From Plantactinospora mayteni (lineage in GTDB: Bacteria; Actinomycetota; Actinomycetes; Mycobacteriales; Micromonosporaceae): a stretch of 64,000 nucleotides of DNA. The translations under genes and the position numbers were made by a program. How positions within the stretch are numbered: the stretch's first letter is position 1; each line of letters opens with the position of its first letter. The DNA is taken from assembly GCF_016862935.1 (NCBI RefSeq), contig NZ_BONX01000036.1, positions 124,001-188,000 of the forward strand, given 5' to 3'. A model generated the notes under the pieces. The model saw only the letters and a program-made list of their open reading frames with translations. It was not told where the DNA came from and made no database searches. Below are positions 9,794 to 17,900 of this stretch, piece after piece.

Positions 9794-10330
9794 TCACAGA
9801 TCCGGGTCGGTGCCGGACCGGGCCGCCGCCACCAACCGGTCGGTCTCGGCCACCACGGCCGGGTCGTCGACCGGCGTACCGGGGTCGTAGCGGACCGTCC
9901 AGGTCAGGCCGTCGACTCCACGTACCTGCCGGGCCGCGATCCGCAGACCGCCGTCCGGCAACGGGTGGTGTGCCGTGTACGCCACCGACCGGGTCACCCG
10001 GGCCCGTACCTGGTGCGGCACGTCACCCGGATCGACCAGCAGGTACGCCCGGACCGCCCCGTCCGCCACCACCCGGTAGTCCGGTCGCTCCTCGACCGGC
10101 TCGGCCGGGGTGACCGCCAGGTCCCGACCCGACCAGACCGCCTTGTGTACGTCGTGCCAGCCCAGCCGCGCGGCGTCGCCCGGCAGCCAGAGCCCACGGT
10201 CGGTGACCACCACGATCTCCTCGCCGTCGGCCACCCGGGCCCAGTCGAGCACCCGCTCGCCGGACTCCAGCCCGGGACGCTGGTCGGCCGGCAACTTCCG
10301 ACCGCGACGGAACAGGTTGAACGCCTCCAC
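9794..10330 (-). CDS. Conserved hypothetical protein following dnaG
   Basis: A 178-aa soluble protein without signal peptide or membrane helix; I do not recognise a named domain. It starts with a basic segment (FRRGRK) and then has alternating beta-like segments such as EIVVVTDRGLWLPG and DYRVVADGAVRAYLLVD. The latter pattern (a value tested in both an unfolded and a wall-clock-like context) is not diagnostic. The GTG start at 10330 lies 3 nt after the dnaG stop, so it is cotranscribed with primase. Function unknown. Confidence 0.75.
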   Translation of the reverse strand: MEAFNLFRRGRKLPADQRPGLESGERVLDWARVADGEEIVVVTDRGLWLPGDAARLGWHDVHKAVWSGRDLAVTPAEPVEERPDYRVVADGAVRAYLLVDPGDVPHQVRARVTRSVAYTAHHPLPDGGLRIAARQVRGVDGLTWTVRYDPGTPVDDPAVVAETDRLVAAARSGTDPDL

Positions 10331-10333
10331 CGG

Positions 10334-12220
10334 CTACAGACCCCCCATCGCCTGCTCACGCAGGGCTCGCGCGTGCTGCTCCAGGGAGAGCAGCTCACCG
10401 AAGAGCGCGAAGTATTCGTCCTTGTTGGCCGTCGGGTTGACCCGCTGCACCTTCGACTTCAGGTCCCGGATCCGGCTGGTCACCGAGCCCCACTCCAGCC
10501 GGGCCAGGGTGATCGAGACGTACCGGGGATCGGGGTCGGTGTCCAGCCGCAGCGGCTCCACGGCCAACTCGCCGACCAACGCCGCGGCGACCAGGTCGCC
10601 GCAGGCGTCCCGGACCCGCTCGATCCAGACCGCGCCGGTGGTCGCCGCCGCCGCGCCGCCGGCCACCCCGATCGCGCCCCGCACCACCCGGTGTACGGGA
10701 TGCAGATAGACCTCGGCCGCGAGCGCGTCGAACATCGGGCCGGCCAGCACCGGCACCTGGAGGGCGAGCTTCAGCGCCTCCCGCTCCACCAGCGACTGCG
10801 GGTTGTCCACCACCGGCTCGACCGGGGCCGGCCGCTGCGGCGGGGTCGGCCCGGTGCCGTTGCCCCGGCGCGACTGCCCGGCCCCCTGCTGGGCGGCGGC
10901 GTTCAGCACCGCCCGCTGCACCGGCTCGATCTCCATCCCGAGGTCACCGGCGAGCTTGCGGACGTACTCCGGACGCTTCTCCCGGTCCTTCAGCCTGGCC
11001 ACCAGCGGGGCCGCCCGGCGCATCGCCTCCACCCGACCGTCGACGGTGTCCAGGTCGTACCGGTTGAGCACCTGGCGCAGCGCGAAGTCGACCAGCGGCT
11101 CGCGGCGGGCGACCAGGTCCCGCACCGCCAGGTCACCCTTTGCCAGCCGCAGCTCGCACGGGTCCATGTTGTCCGGGCTGACCGCGATGAAGGTACGCCC
11201 GACGAACCGCTGGTCGTCCTCGAAGGCCCGCAGCGCCGCCTTCTGCCCGGCGGCGTCACCGTCGAAGGTGAAGATGATCTCGCCCGCCACCGCGTCGGTG
11301 TCCATCAGCAGCCGGCGCAGTACCGAGATGTGGTCCGCGCCGAACGCCGTGCCGCAGGTCGCCACCGCCGTCGGTACCCCGGCCAGGTGACACGCCATCA
11401 CGTCGGTGTACCCCTCGACGATCACCGCCCGCCCCTGCCGGGCGATCTCCCGCTTCGCCTGGGAGATGCCGTAGAGCACGTGCGACTTCTTGTAGATCGG
11501 CGTCTCGGGGGTGTTCAGGTATTTCGGGCCGTCGTCGTCGTCGAAGAGCCTGCGGGCGCCGAACCCGATCACGTCGCCGGTCAGGTCCTTGATCGGCCAG
11601 AGCAGCCGGCGCCGGAACCGGTCGATCAGCGAGCCGGAGCGCGCCTCCCGGGCCAGCCCGGCGGTGACCAGTTCCTGACCGGTGAAGCCCTTCTGCCGCA
11701 GGTGTTTGGTGAGCAGGTCCCAGGCGTCCGGGGCGAAGCCGCAGCCGTAGGTCTGCGCCGCCGTACGGTCGAAGCCGCGCTGGGCCAGGAACTCGCGGGC
11801 CGGCCGGGCCCCGGCGGTGCCGAGCTGGCCGGCGTAGAACTCGGCGGCGGCGGTGTGCGCGGCGACGAGCCGCTGCTTCTGGCCCTGCTGAGGGCGGACC
11901 GGCGCGGGGCCGGCCTCGAGGTAGCGGAGCTGGATGTTGGCCCGGTCGGCGAGGCGTTCGACCGACTCGACGAAGCTCAGGTGCTCGGCGTCCATCAGGA
12001 ACTTGATGGCGTCGCCACCGGCCCCACACCCGTGGCAGAAATAAACATTTCGGGCAGGGGCGACGGTGAACGACGGGGTCTTCTCGTCGTGGAACGGGCA
12101 GAGTCCCTTGAGGTTGCCGCCGCCGGCCGACCTGAGCGTGACCGTCTCGGAGATGATGTCGGCGATCGAGGTGCGCTCCCGTACCAGCGCGATGTCCTCG
12201 TCGCGGATCCGCCCGGCCAC
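10334..12220 (-). CDS. dnaG: DNA primase DnaG
   Basis: Synthesises RNA primers for replication; 628 aa, normal length for actinobacteria. The N-terminal CHC2 zinc ribbon has CPFHDEKTPSF followed by FCHGCG. The TOPRIM catalytic domain is visible as VIVEGYTDVMA and the acidic FTFDGDAAG. The last 150 or so residues form the helicase-interacting C-terminal domain, more divergent as usual. The GTG at 12220 is preceded by GGAGGGGGTGAGG. A small conserved gene follows at 3 nt. Confidence 0.97.
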   Translation of the reverse strand: MAGRIRDEDIALVRERTSIADIISETVTLRSAGGGNLKGLCPFHDEKTPSFTVAPARNVYFCHGCGAGGDAIKFLMDAEHLSFVESVERLADRANIQLRYLEAGPAPVRPQQGQKQRLVAAHTAAAEFYAGQLGTAGARPAREFLAQRGFDRTAAQTYGCGFAPDAWDLLTKHLRQKGFTGQELVTAGLAREARSGSLIDRFRRRLLWPIKDLTGDVIGFGARRLFDDDDGPKYLNTPETPIYKKSHVLYGISQAKREIARQGRAVIVEGYTDVMACHLAGVPTAVATCGTAFGADHISVLRRLLMDTDAVAGEIIFTFDGDAAGQKAALRAFEDDQRFVGRTFIAVSPDNMDPCELRLAKGDLAVRDLVARREPLVDFALRQVLNRYDLDTVDGRVEAMRRAAPLVARLKDREKRPEYVRKLAGDLGMEIEPVQRAVLNAAAQQGAGQSRRGNGTGPTPPQRPAPVEPVVDNPQSLVEREALKLALQVPVLAGPMFDALAAEVYLHPVHRVVRGAIGVAGGAAAATTGAVWIERVRDACGDLVAAALVGELAVEPLRLDTDPDPRYVSITLARLEWGSVTSRIRDLKSKVQRVNPTANKDEYFALFGELLSLEQHARALREQAMGGL

Positions 12221-12298
12221 CGCCTCACCCCCTCCGGGCTACATCCTGCCCTGCCGGGCCGACGTGAACGGCGAAGGGGTGGCAGTGCGACGCGCGGT

Positions 12299-13138
12299 TC
12301 AGCCGACCGTCGCGGAGTCCTCGGCCTCGACCTGCCGGTTCCAGTCGGCCTTGGCGGAGCGCCAACTCTCGTCGTCGTCGCCGCGACGCCAGTAGCCGGA
12401 GATGGAGAGCCGCTCCTTCGGCACCCGCAGCTCGGCACGGAGCATCCGGCGCAGTTCGCGGACGAAGTACGCCTCGCCGTGCACGAAGGCGTGCATCTCG
12501 CCGGGCGGGAAGGTGGCCGCGCGTACCGCCTCGACCAGGGGGTCGCCGACGGCTCGGCCGGCACGGTGCACCCAGATGATCTCGGCCTCCGCCTTGGTGC
12601 TCAGGTGCTGCTCCTCGGCCGGGCCGGAGACCTCGACGAAGACCAGGGCCGGGGCACCGTCCGGCAGCCGCTCCAGCGCGGCACCGATCGCAGGCAGGGC
12701 GCTCTCGTCGCCGACCAGCAGGTGCCAGTCGGCCGTCGGGTCCGGGGCGTACCCGCCGCCGGGGCCCCGGAACATCACCCGGTCCCCGGGGCGGGCGCCG
12801 GCGGCCCACGGGCCGGCCAGCCCCTCGTCGCCGTGGTAGACGAAGTCCAGGGTCAGCTCCCGGGCCGCGGCGTCCCAGGCCCGCACCGTGTACGTCCGCA
12901 GCCGGGGCCACTGGTCGCGGGGCCGCTCGCGCTTGAGCCGGTCGAGGTCGAGCGGTACCGGATAGTCGACACCGACCGGCGGGAAGATCAACTTGACGTA
13001 GTGGTCGGTGTAGGTGTCGGCAGCGAAGCCGGTCAGCCCGTCCCCGCCGAGCACCACGCGGATCATGTGCGGCGTGATCCACGACGCGCGCAGTACGGTG
13101 GCGTACCTGACGCCGGTTCCGTTAGAGCTCTCTGCCAT
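12299..13138 (-). CDS. Siderophore-interacting protein (FAD-dependent ferric-siderophore reductase)
   Basis: A 279-aa ViuB/SIP-family flavoprotein that would release iron from imported ferric siderophores by reduction in the cytoplasm. The N-terminal FAD-binding barrel has the R-x-Y-(S/T) motif as RTYTVR; the C-terminal half is the NAD(P)H-binding SIP domain (LLVGDESALPAI, and the GYWRRG segment near the end). The ATG at 13138 lies at the edge of a 19-bp iron box (13138-13156) with no clear ribosome-binding site. TAGCCT (minus strand) ends 6 nt before the ATG, so a leaderless transcript is plausible. Iron repression is strongly suggested. Confidence 0.93.
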   Translation of the reverse strand: MAESSNGTGVRYATVLRASWITPHMIRVVLGGDGLTGFAADTYTDHYVKLIFPPVGVDYPVPLDLDRLKRERPRDQWPRLRTYTVRAWDAAARELTLDFVYHGDEGLAGPWAAGARPGDRVMFRGPGGGYAPDPTADWHLLVGDESALPAIGAALERLPDGAPALVFVEVSGPAEEQHLSTKAEAEIIWVHRAGRAVGDPLVEAVRAATFPPGEMHAFVHGEAYFVRELRRMLRAELRVPKERLSISGYWRRGDDDESWRSAKADWNRQVEAEDSATVG

Positions 13139-13156
13139 TAGATTAGGCTACCCTAA
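13138..13156 (-). promoter_or_regulatory. Iron box (DmdR1/IdeR/DtxR-type operator) overlapping the SIP start codon
   Basis: TTAGATTAGGCTACCCTAA matches the consensus TTAGGTTAGGCTAACCTAA at 17 of 19 positions (plus-strand reading). It overlaps the first base of the siderophore-interacting protein gene and probably its -10 region, so iron-loaded repressor would block both transcription and, on a leaderless mRNA, the initiation site. Confidence 0.85.
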
Positions 13157-13293
13157 GATATCGAGGTCCGGATGCCGGGGCCGCCGATCCGGCCGGTGCG
13201 GACGTAGGCTGGCGGCACGGACCACCCCCTGACCGGCCGGCCGCCGACTTGTCGGCCCGCCCCGGGGGGCGGCCATTCGTCTGGGGAGAGGTC

Positions 13294-13518
13294 ATGGGCC
13301 AGGGCGTACACGTGCAGGAGCTGCCGGGCATCGGCAAGCGGTACGACATCGATCTCGGACACGGCGGCACCCGCGTCTCGGTGGTGGTACGCCGGGACGG
13401 CACCCGCGACCTCTACGTCTTCACCTCCCGCTCGGACGAGCCCACCGCGGTGGTCGAACTCTCCGAGGAGCAGTCCCGCAAGGTCGGCGCCGTACTCGGC
13501 GGGACCTTCTTCGCCTGA
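13294..13518 (+). CDS. Short cation:proton antiporter regulatory subunit (N-terminal domain only)
   Basis: A 74-aa protein resembling the N-terminal domain of actinobacterial KhtT-like antiporter regulators (ELPGIGKRYDIDL, then a VVVRRDGTRDLYVF strand pair, then the ELSEEQSRKVGAVLGG helix). From memory, these regulators are usually about 160 aa and carry a C-terminal RCK_C ligand-binding domain; that domain is missing here. The ATG at 13294 follows GGGGAGAGG. The antiporter gene begins 235 nt downstream, separated by degenerate repeats. It may still bind the antiporter, but ligand control through RCK_C would be lost. Confidence 0.75.
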   Translation: MGQGVHVQELPGIGKRYDIDLGHGGTRVSVVVRRDGTRDLYVFTSRSDEPTAVVELSEEQSRKVGAVLGGTFFA

Positions 13519-13753
13519 CGACGGCCTAGCCGACGCCCTCCACCCGACGCCCTCCACGCGACGCTTCGTCACCCGACGCCCGACGTCCTCGCCGATGCCC
13601 TCCGCCTGACGCCTGATGCCCTCCGCCTCGTGCCCCCGCCTGACGCCCGACGCCCTCCGCCCGATGCCCGAGGTCTGATGCCCTCCGCCTGACGTCACCG
13701 GGTTTCCCGGCCCGACGCGACGCCACCCGAGACGCCACCCGATTGGAGACCCC
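13519..13753 (+). repeat. Degenerate short tandem repeats between regulator and antiporter genes
   Basis: The 235-nt gap is built of imperfect copies of a roughly 10-20 nt unit of the type GACGCCCTCCGCCTGATGCC, alternating GACGCC, GATGCC and CCTCCGCC blocks to about 13700. The antiporter ribosome-binding site (TTGGAG) lies at the end. No gene or remnant of the missing RCK_C domain is readable here. Confidence 0.7.
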
Positions 13754-15241
13754 ATGCACGCCGATCTGATCGGGTTCGGCGCGATCGTCCTGGTCGCCGG
13801 CCTGCTGGCCCGGGCGGGCCGGCGGGTCGGTCTGCCCAGCGTGCCGTTCTTCATGCTGACCGGGATCCTGCTCGGGCCGGCCACCCCCGGCCCGGTGCTG
13901 ATCGAGCATCCCGAGGACCTGGCCCTGCTCGCCGCCATCGGCCTGGTACTGCTGCTGTTCAACCTCGGCGTCGAGTTCCCGGTACGGCAGGTGTTCGGCA
14001 GCGGCAAACGGCTCTTCATCGCCGCCGGCTGCTCGATCGGGCTGAACGTCGGGGCCGGGCTCGCGCTCGGCTTCACCCTCGGCTGGGGCACCCCGGAGGC
14101 CCTGGTGATCGCCGGGGCGCTCGGCATCTCGTCCTCGGCGATCGCCACCAAGCTGCTCATCGAACTGCGCCGGCTGGCCAACGCCGAGACCCCGATCATC
14201 CTCGGCATCATCGTGATCGAGGACCTCTTCCTCGCCTTCTACCTGGCCCTGCTCTCCCCGATCCTGGCCGGCGCCTCCTCCCCGGGCGAGATCGCCCTGC
14301 ACATCGGGATGAGCTTCGGCTACCTGCTGCTGCTGGTGGCGGTGGCGAAGTGGGGCGCCCGGGCGATCGGCTGGCTGATCGGCAGCCACGAGGACGAACT
14401 GCTGGCCATCGGGATGGTCGGGCTGGTGGTGCTGGTCGCCGGGCTGTCGGCCGAGGTCGGCGTCTCCGACGCGATCGGCGCGCTCATGATCGGCCTCGTG
14501 GTGGCCCGGACCGCCGTACGGGAGCGGGTGGAGCGGCTGGTCCTGCCGCTGCGGGACGTCTTCGCCGCGGTCTTCTTCGTCGGCTTCGGGTTGAGCATCG
14601 ACGTCGGGGCGTTCGGCTCGGTGGCCGTACCGGTGGCGGTCGCGGTCGCGGTGACGATCGTGGTGAACATCAGCGCCGGCCTGGTCACCGGCTCGCTCTT
14701 CGGGTTCAACCAGCGCGGTGCGGCCAACGTCGGGCTGACCGTACTGGGCCGGGGCGAGTTCTCGCTGATCCTGGCCACCCTGGCGCTGGGCGCCGGGCTC
14801 GACGACCGGATCGGACCGTTCGTCGCGCTCTACGTCCTGGTCCTCGCCGTGCTCAGCCCGATGTTCGCGGCGCAGTCCCGCTACCTGGCCCGGGTCATCC
14901 CGGACCAGTTCCTCCGGTCCCGCTGGCGGTACGTCCGCGAGGAGACCATGAGCACCGCCTGCACGCACCTCGGCCGGATCCAGATCACCGAGACCGACGG
15001 GGACGCCTGCCGGGAGTGCCTCGACGCCGGTGCGGACTGGGTGCACCTGCGGATGTGCCTGACCTGTGGCGCGGTCGGCTGCTGCGACGACTCGCCGGGC
15101 CGGCACGCGACCGCGCACTTCGACGAGACCGGCCACCCGCTGATCCGCTCGCTCGAGCCGCGCGAGGACTGGCAGTACTGCTACGTCGACGGCGCGCTGG
15201 TCCGCGAGCCGATCGGCCCCCGGGAACCCGTGGAGTCCTGA
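13754..15241 (+). CDS. CPA2 (KefB-type) cation:proton antiporter fused to a C-terminal UBP-type zinc finger
   Basis: A 495-aa protein. Residues 1-385 are a Na+(K+)/H+ exchanger with 12 or so helices, including an acidic helix (IIVIEDLFLAFYL) and the family motif GRGEFSLI. Residues 399-480 form a UBP zinc finger: CTHL, CREC, CLTCG, the GCCDDSPGRHATAHF stretch, HPLI and W-Q-YCYVDG. In eukaryotes such fingers bind the free C-terminus of ubiquitin; the bacterial role is unknown. Met399 sits exactly at the junction, as if a stand-alone UBP gene had been joined in frame. The ATG at 13754 has TTGGAG upstream. Its neighbour is a shortened regulatory subunit. Confidence 0.9.
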   Translation: MHADLIGFGAIVLVAGLLARAGRRVGLPSVPFFMLTGILLGPATPGPVLIEHPEDLALLAAIGLVLLLFNLGVEFPVRQVFGSGKRLFIAAGCSIGLNVGAGLALGFTLGWGTPEALVIAGALGISSSAIATKLLIELRRLANAETPIILGIIVIEDLFLAFYLALLSPILAGASSPGEIALHIGMSFGYLLLLVAVAKWGARAIGWLIGSHEDELLAIGMVGLVVLVAGLSAEVGVSDAIGALMIGLVVARTAVRERVERLVLPLRDVFAAVFFVGFGLSIDVGAFGSVAVPVAVAVAVTIVVNISAGLVTGSLFGFNQRGAANVGLTVLGRGEFSLILATLALGAGLDDRIGPFVALYVLVLAVLSPMFAAQSRYLARVIPDQFLRSRWRYVREETMSTACTHLGRIQITETDGDACRECLDAGADWVHLRMCLTCGAVGCCDDSPGRHATAHFDETGHPLIRSLEPREDWQYCYVDGALVREPIGPREPVES

Positions 15242-15250
15242 CCCGGCCGC

Positions 15251-15282
15251 GCCAGGAAGACACGTCGCCAGGAAGACACGTC
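15251..15282. repeat. Perfect 16-bp tandem duplication at a convergent gene end
   Basis: GCCAGGAAGACACGTC occurs at 15251-15266 and again at 15267-15282. The second copy overlaps the stop codon of the minus-strand MFS gene. Confidence 0.9.
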
Positions 15283-16888
15283 AGGGATTGGCCTCGGCCG
15301 GCAGCAGGTGGCTCACCTGCGGTACCCCCTCGGCGTGTTCCAGCGCCCGCAGCTCGGCGGCCTGGTCCGCCTTGGTCAGCCGGCCGCCGTGCTGGCGCAG
15401 GTGCTCGTCCCAGGAGGGCAGCTCGTAGACCTCCACGAAGAGGTCCGCCGACTCACCCTCCCGGAACAGGCCCCAGCGCGACGCGCCGGTACGCTGCCGG
15501 GCCGCCCGGACCTCCTCCATGGCGGCGACGAACCGCTCCCGGTGCTCCGCCCGGACGGTGTACGTCATGACCACCATCACCGGCCCGACGCTCGGGTCCG
15601 GCTCGTGCACCAGGTCGAGGTCGGGCCAGTGCGTCGCCGGGTCCCGCTCCACGGCGCGCAGGTCCGGCAGCGGCCACACCTTCACGGTCAGCGCGCCGAG
15701 GATCATCAGCAGCCCGGCGACCACGTGCGCCAGGACCAGACCCGCCGCGTCCGCCACCACGCCCCAGACGAGCGCGCCGATCGCCTGCCCACCGGCGAAG
15801 ACCACCTGGTAGACGGCGAGGCCGCGGGCGCGTACCCAGCCGGGGAGGAAGAGCTGGATCTCGGCGTTGACGTTGGAGAGCACCGTCACCCAGGCCAGCC
15901 CGGCCGGTACCAGCGCGACCAGTACCCACGCCTCGACCGGGACCAGCGCCACCACCAGCATCGCCGTCCCGTAGGTCAGTCCGGCGAAGAGCAGGAAGAG
16001 GTTCGGCGAGAACTTGGCCCGTACCCAGGGCAGCACCAACCCGCCGGCCACCGCCCCGACACCGAGCGCGGCCAGCAGTACGCCGTACCCGCCGGCGCCG
16101 AGCCCGAGCCGGTGGTTGGCGATCAGCGGCAGCAGTGCCCAGAGGGCGCTACCGGGTACCAGGAAGAGCAGCGCCCGGAGCAGCAGCCGCTGCACGATCG
16201 GCGAGTGCCGGACGTACCGGCCGCCGGCCCGGAGCGCCGCGGTGAACCGTTCCGGCACCTCGACCGAGCGGGAACTGCCGGCCCGCCAGCGGATCAGGGT
16301 GAACGCGAAGAACAGGAACGCCACGGTGTTGAGGGCGAAGACCAGCGGTACGCCGGTCCAGGCGATCAGCAGGCCGGCCACCGCCGGGCCGACCGAGCGG
16401 GCCACGTTCACGCTGATCGAGCCGAGCCCGGAGGCGGACTGCAACAGGTTGCGCGGTACCAGGTCGGGGATGACCGCGGCCCAGGCCGGCAGCGTGAGCG
16501 CCTGCCCGACCCCGAAGGCGAAGGTGAGGGTGAGCAGCAGTGCCGGCGGCATGTGGCCGGTCGCGGTGAGCAGGGTCAGCGCCAGCGCCACGGCGACGAT
16601 GAAGAACTGCACGGCGATCAGCAGCCGCCGCCGGTCGAGGGTGTCGGCCAGCGCGCCGGCCGGCAGCGCGAGCAGCAGGATCGGCAGGGTACTGGCGGTC
16701 TGCACCAGGGAGACCAGGGTGGAGGCGTTCCGTTCGTCGATCAGCAACCACTGGGCGCCGACGGTCTGCATCCAGGTGCCGATGTTGGCCACCAGCATCG
16801 CCACCCAGAGGCTGCGGTAGGTCGCCACCCGCAGTGGCGCCCACGCCGAGGGTGGTGGCTCGGCGGAGGCCGGCCCGGCGCTGACCAT
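15281..16888 (-). CDS. MFS exporter with C-terminal ABM-like domain (MFS_3 family)
   Basis: A 535-aa transporter of the EntS-like MFS_3 group. About 12 hydrophobic helices fill residues 25-420, with the loop motif GALADTLDRRRLL between helices 2 and 3. The last 100 or so residues (from VMVVMTYTVRAEHRERF) look like a dimeric alpha-beta barrel of the antibiotic-biosynthesis-monooxygenase type, a combination I know from this family. The ATG is at 16888; the SDR gene upstream ends 9 nt before it, so both are probably one transcript. The substrate is unknown. The siderophore-related gene nearby is not in the same operon. Confidence 0.88.
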   Translation of the reverse strand: MVSAGPASAEPPPSAWAPLRVATYRSLWVAMLVANIGTWMQTVGAQWLLIDERNASTLVSLVQTASTLPILLLALPAGALADTLDRRRLLIAVQFFIVAVALALTLLTATGHMPPALLLTLTFAFGVGQALTLPAWAAVIPDLVPRNLLQSASGLGSISVNVARSVGPAVAGLLIAWTGVPLVFALNTVAFLFFAFTLIRWRAGSSRSVEVPERFTAALRAGGRYVRHSPIVQRLLLRALLFLVPGSALWALLPLIANHRLGLGAGGYGVLLAALGVGAVAGGLVLPWVRAKFSPNLFLLFAGLTYGTAMLVVALVPVEAWVLVALVPAGLAWVTVLSNVNAEIQLFLPGWVRARGLAVYQVVFAGGQAIGALVWGVVADAAGLVLAHVVAGLLMILGALTVKVWPLPDLRAVERDPATHWPDLDLVHEPDPSVGPVMVVMTYTVRAEHRERFVAAMEEVRAARQRTGASRWGLFREGESADLFVEVYELPSWDEHLRQHGGRLTKADQAAELRALEHAEGVPQVSHLLPAEANP

Positions 16889-16897
16889 CGCCCCGGG

Positions 16898-17593
16898 TTA
16901 CCAACGTCCGTCGGCGCGGAGCACCCTCTGCCCCGAGACGTAGAGGTCGTCGGCGCCGAGCAGCATCAGCCGGACGACCTCGGTCGCCACCTGCTCGGGC
17001 AGCGCGAAGATCGTGTCGAGGAAGTCGGCGCCGACCCGTTCCTGTAGCCGGGTGTGCATCGGGCCGGGGTGGATCTCCATCACCTTGATGCTGTTCGTGC
17101 CCTGCGCCTCGGCCAGCGACTCGACCAGGCTGGTGCCGAAGCTCTTCGTCGCCCGATAGAGCGGGATGCCGGGCCGGGGTACGTCGGTGGCGAGCGCGCT
17201 GACGTAGACGATGTTGCCGTACCCCTGCTCGCGCATCCGCAGCAGCGCCTCGTGCAGCAGGTACGCCGTGCCGAGCACGTTCACCTCGATCGCCCGGCGG
17301 ATCGTCTCCGGGGCGAGTTCCTCCAGCTTGCCACCGGCCCACATCGCCGCACAGTGCGCCAGGCCGTCGATCGGGCCGTACCGGACGACGACCTCCGCCA
17401 GGACGTCCCGGACCTGCTCGCTGCGGGACATGTCGCAGACCATGCCGTCGCAGCCCAGCTCGTCACGGGCCCGGGACACCTCGTCGGGGACGTTGCCGAG
17501 GATCACGACCCGGTGGTCGGCGGCGAGGATCCGGGCGACCTCCATCCCGAGCCCGCTGGTGCCGCCGTCCACCACGAATGTCCTGGGATCCAT
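16898..17593 (-). CDS. Short-chain dehydrogenase/reductase
   Basis: A 231-aa classical SDR. The Rossmann motif is GGTSGLG (residues 10-16), Asp in the CDMS segment follows strand 4, and the catalytic Ser/Tyr/Lys are in SALATDV...YRATK. The ATG is at 17593. It is followed after 9 nt by the MFS exporter. Substrate and physiological role are unknown; coupling to an exporter suggests modification of a small molecule before export, which is inference. Confidence 0.88.
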   Translation of the reverse strand: MDPRTFVVDGGTSGLGMEVARILAADHRVVILGNVPDEVSRARDELGCDGMVCDMSRSEQVRDVLAEVVVRYGPIDGLAHCAAMWAGGKLEELAPETIRRAIEVNVLGTAYLLHEALLRMREQGYGNIVYVSALATDVPRPGIPLYRATKSFGTSLVESLAEAQGTNSIKVMEIHPGPMHTRLQERVGADFLDTIFALPEQVATEVVRLMLLGADDLYVSGQRVLRADGRW

Positions 17594-17900
17594 GCCCGCT
17601 CCAGCTCCTCGTCGACGACGCGGTCCATGTCAACGAGAGTTCCACCTGTGGCGCGGGCGTGCGGCCATGATCGGGTAATCGGGCAGCCCGGGGGCATGAT
17701 CGGCGGCGCCGGGCCGGGCGATTCGGTACAACGGGCCGGTCGGCGGCCGATTCAGGACATCCGGTCGGTGACGGCACCGGCGGATCGGCCAGCCGGCCCG
17801 GGTCGACACCGCGACCTGCCCGGCCGGCCCGGACCGGCGCCTCCAACTGGGCGTCGCCTCCGGTGAATCGGCGGTGTCACGCAACGGCGGGTCGCCGGTG
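17594..17900. other. Intergenic region, nothing recognised
   Basis: Between the SDR start and the dgt stop (both minus strand). It is GC-rich with several CCGG/GGCC runs; I find no convincing gene. The SDR promoter must lie in its left part, but no clear -10/-35 pair stands out. Confidence 0.5.

Noticed and set aside
9965-13141. 1058-codon plus-strand open frame across dnaG
   Set aside because: Shadow of dnaG and neighbours; composition is non-natural and dnaG motifs are unmistakable on the other strand.
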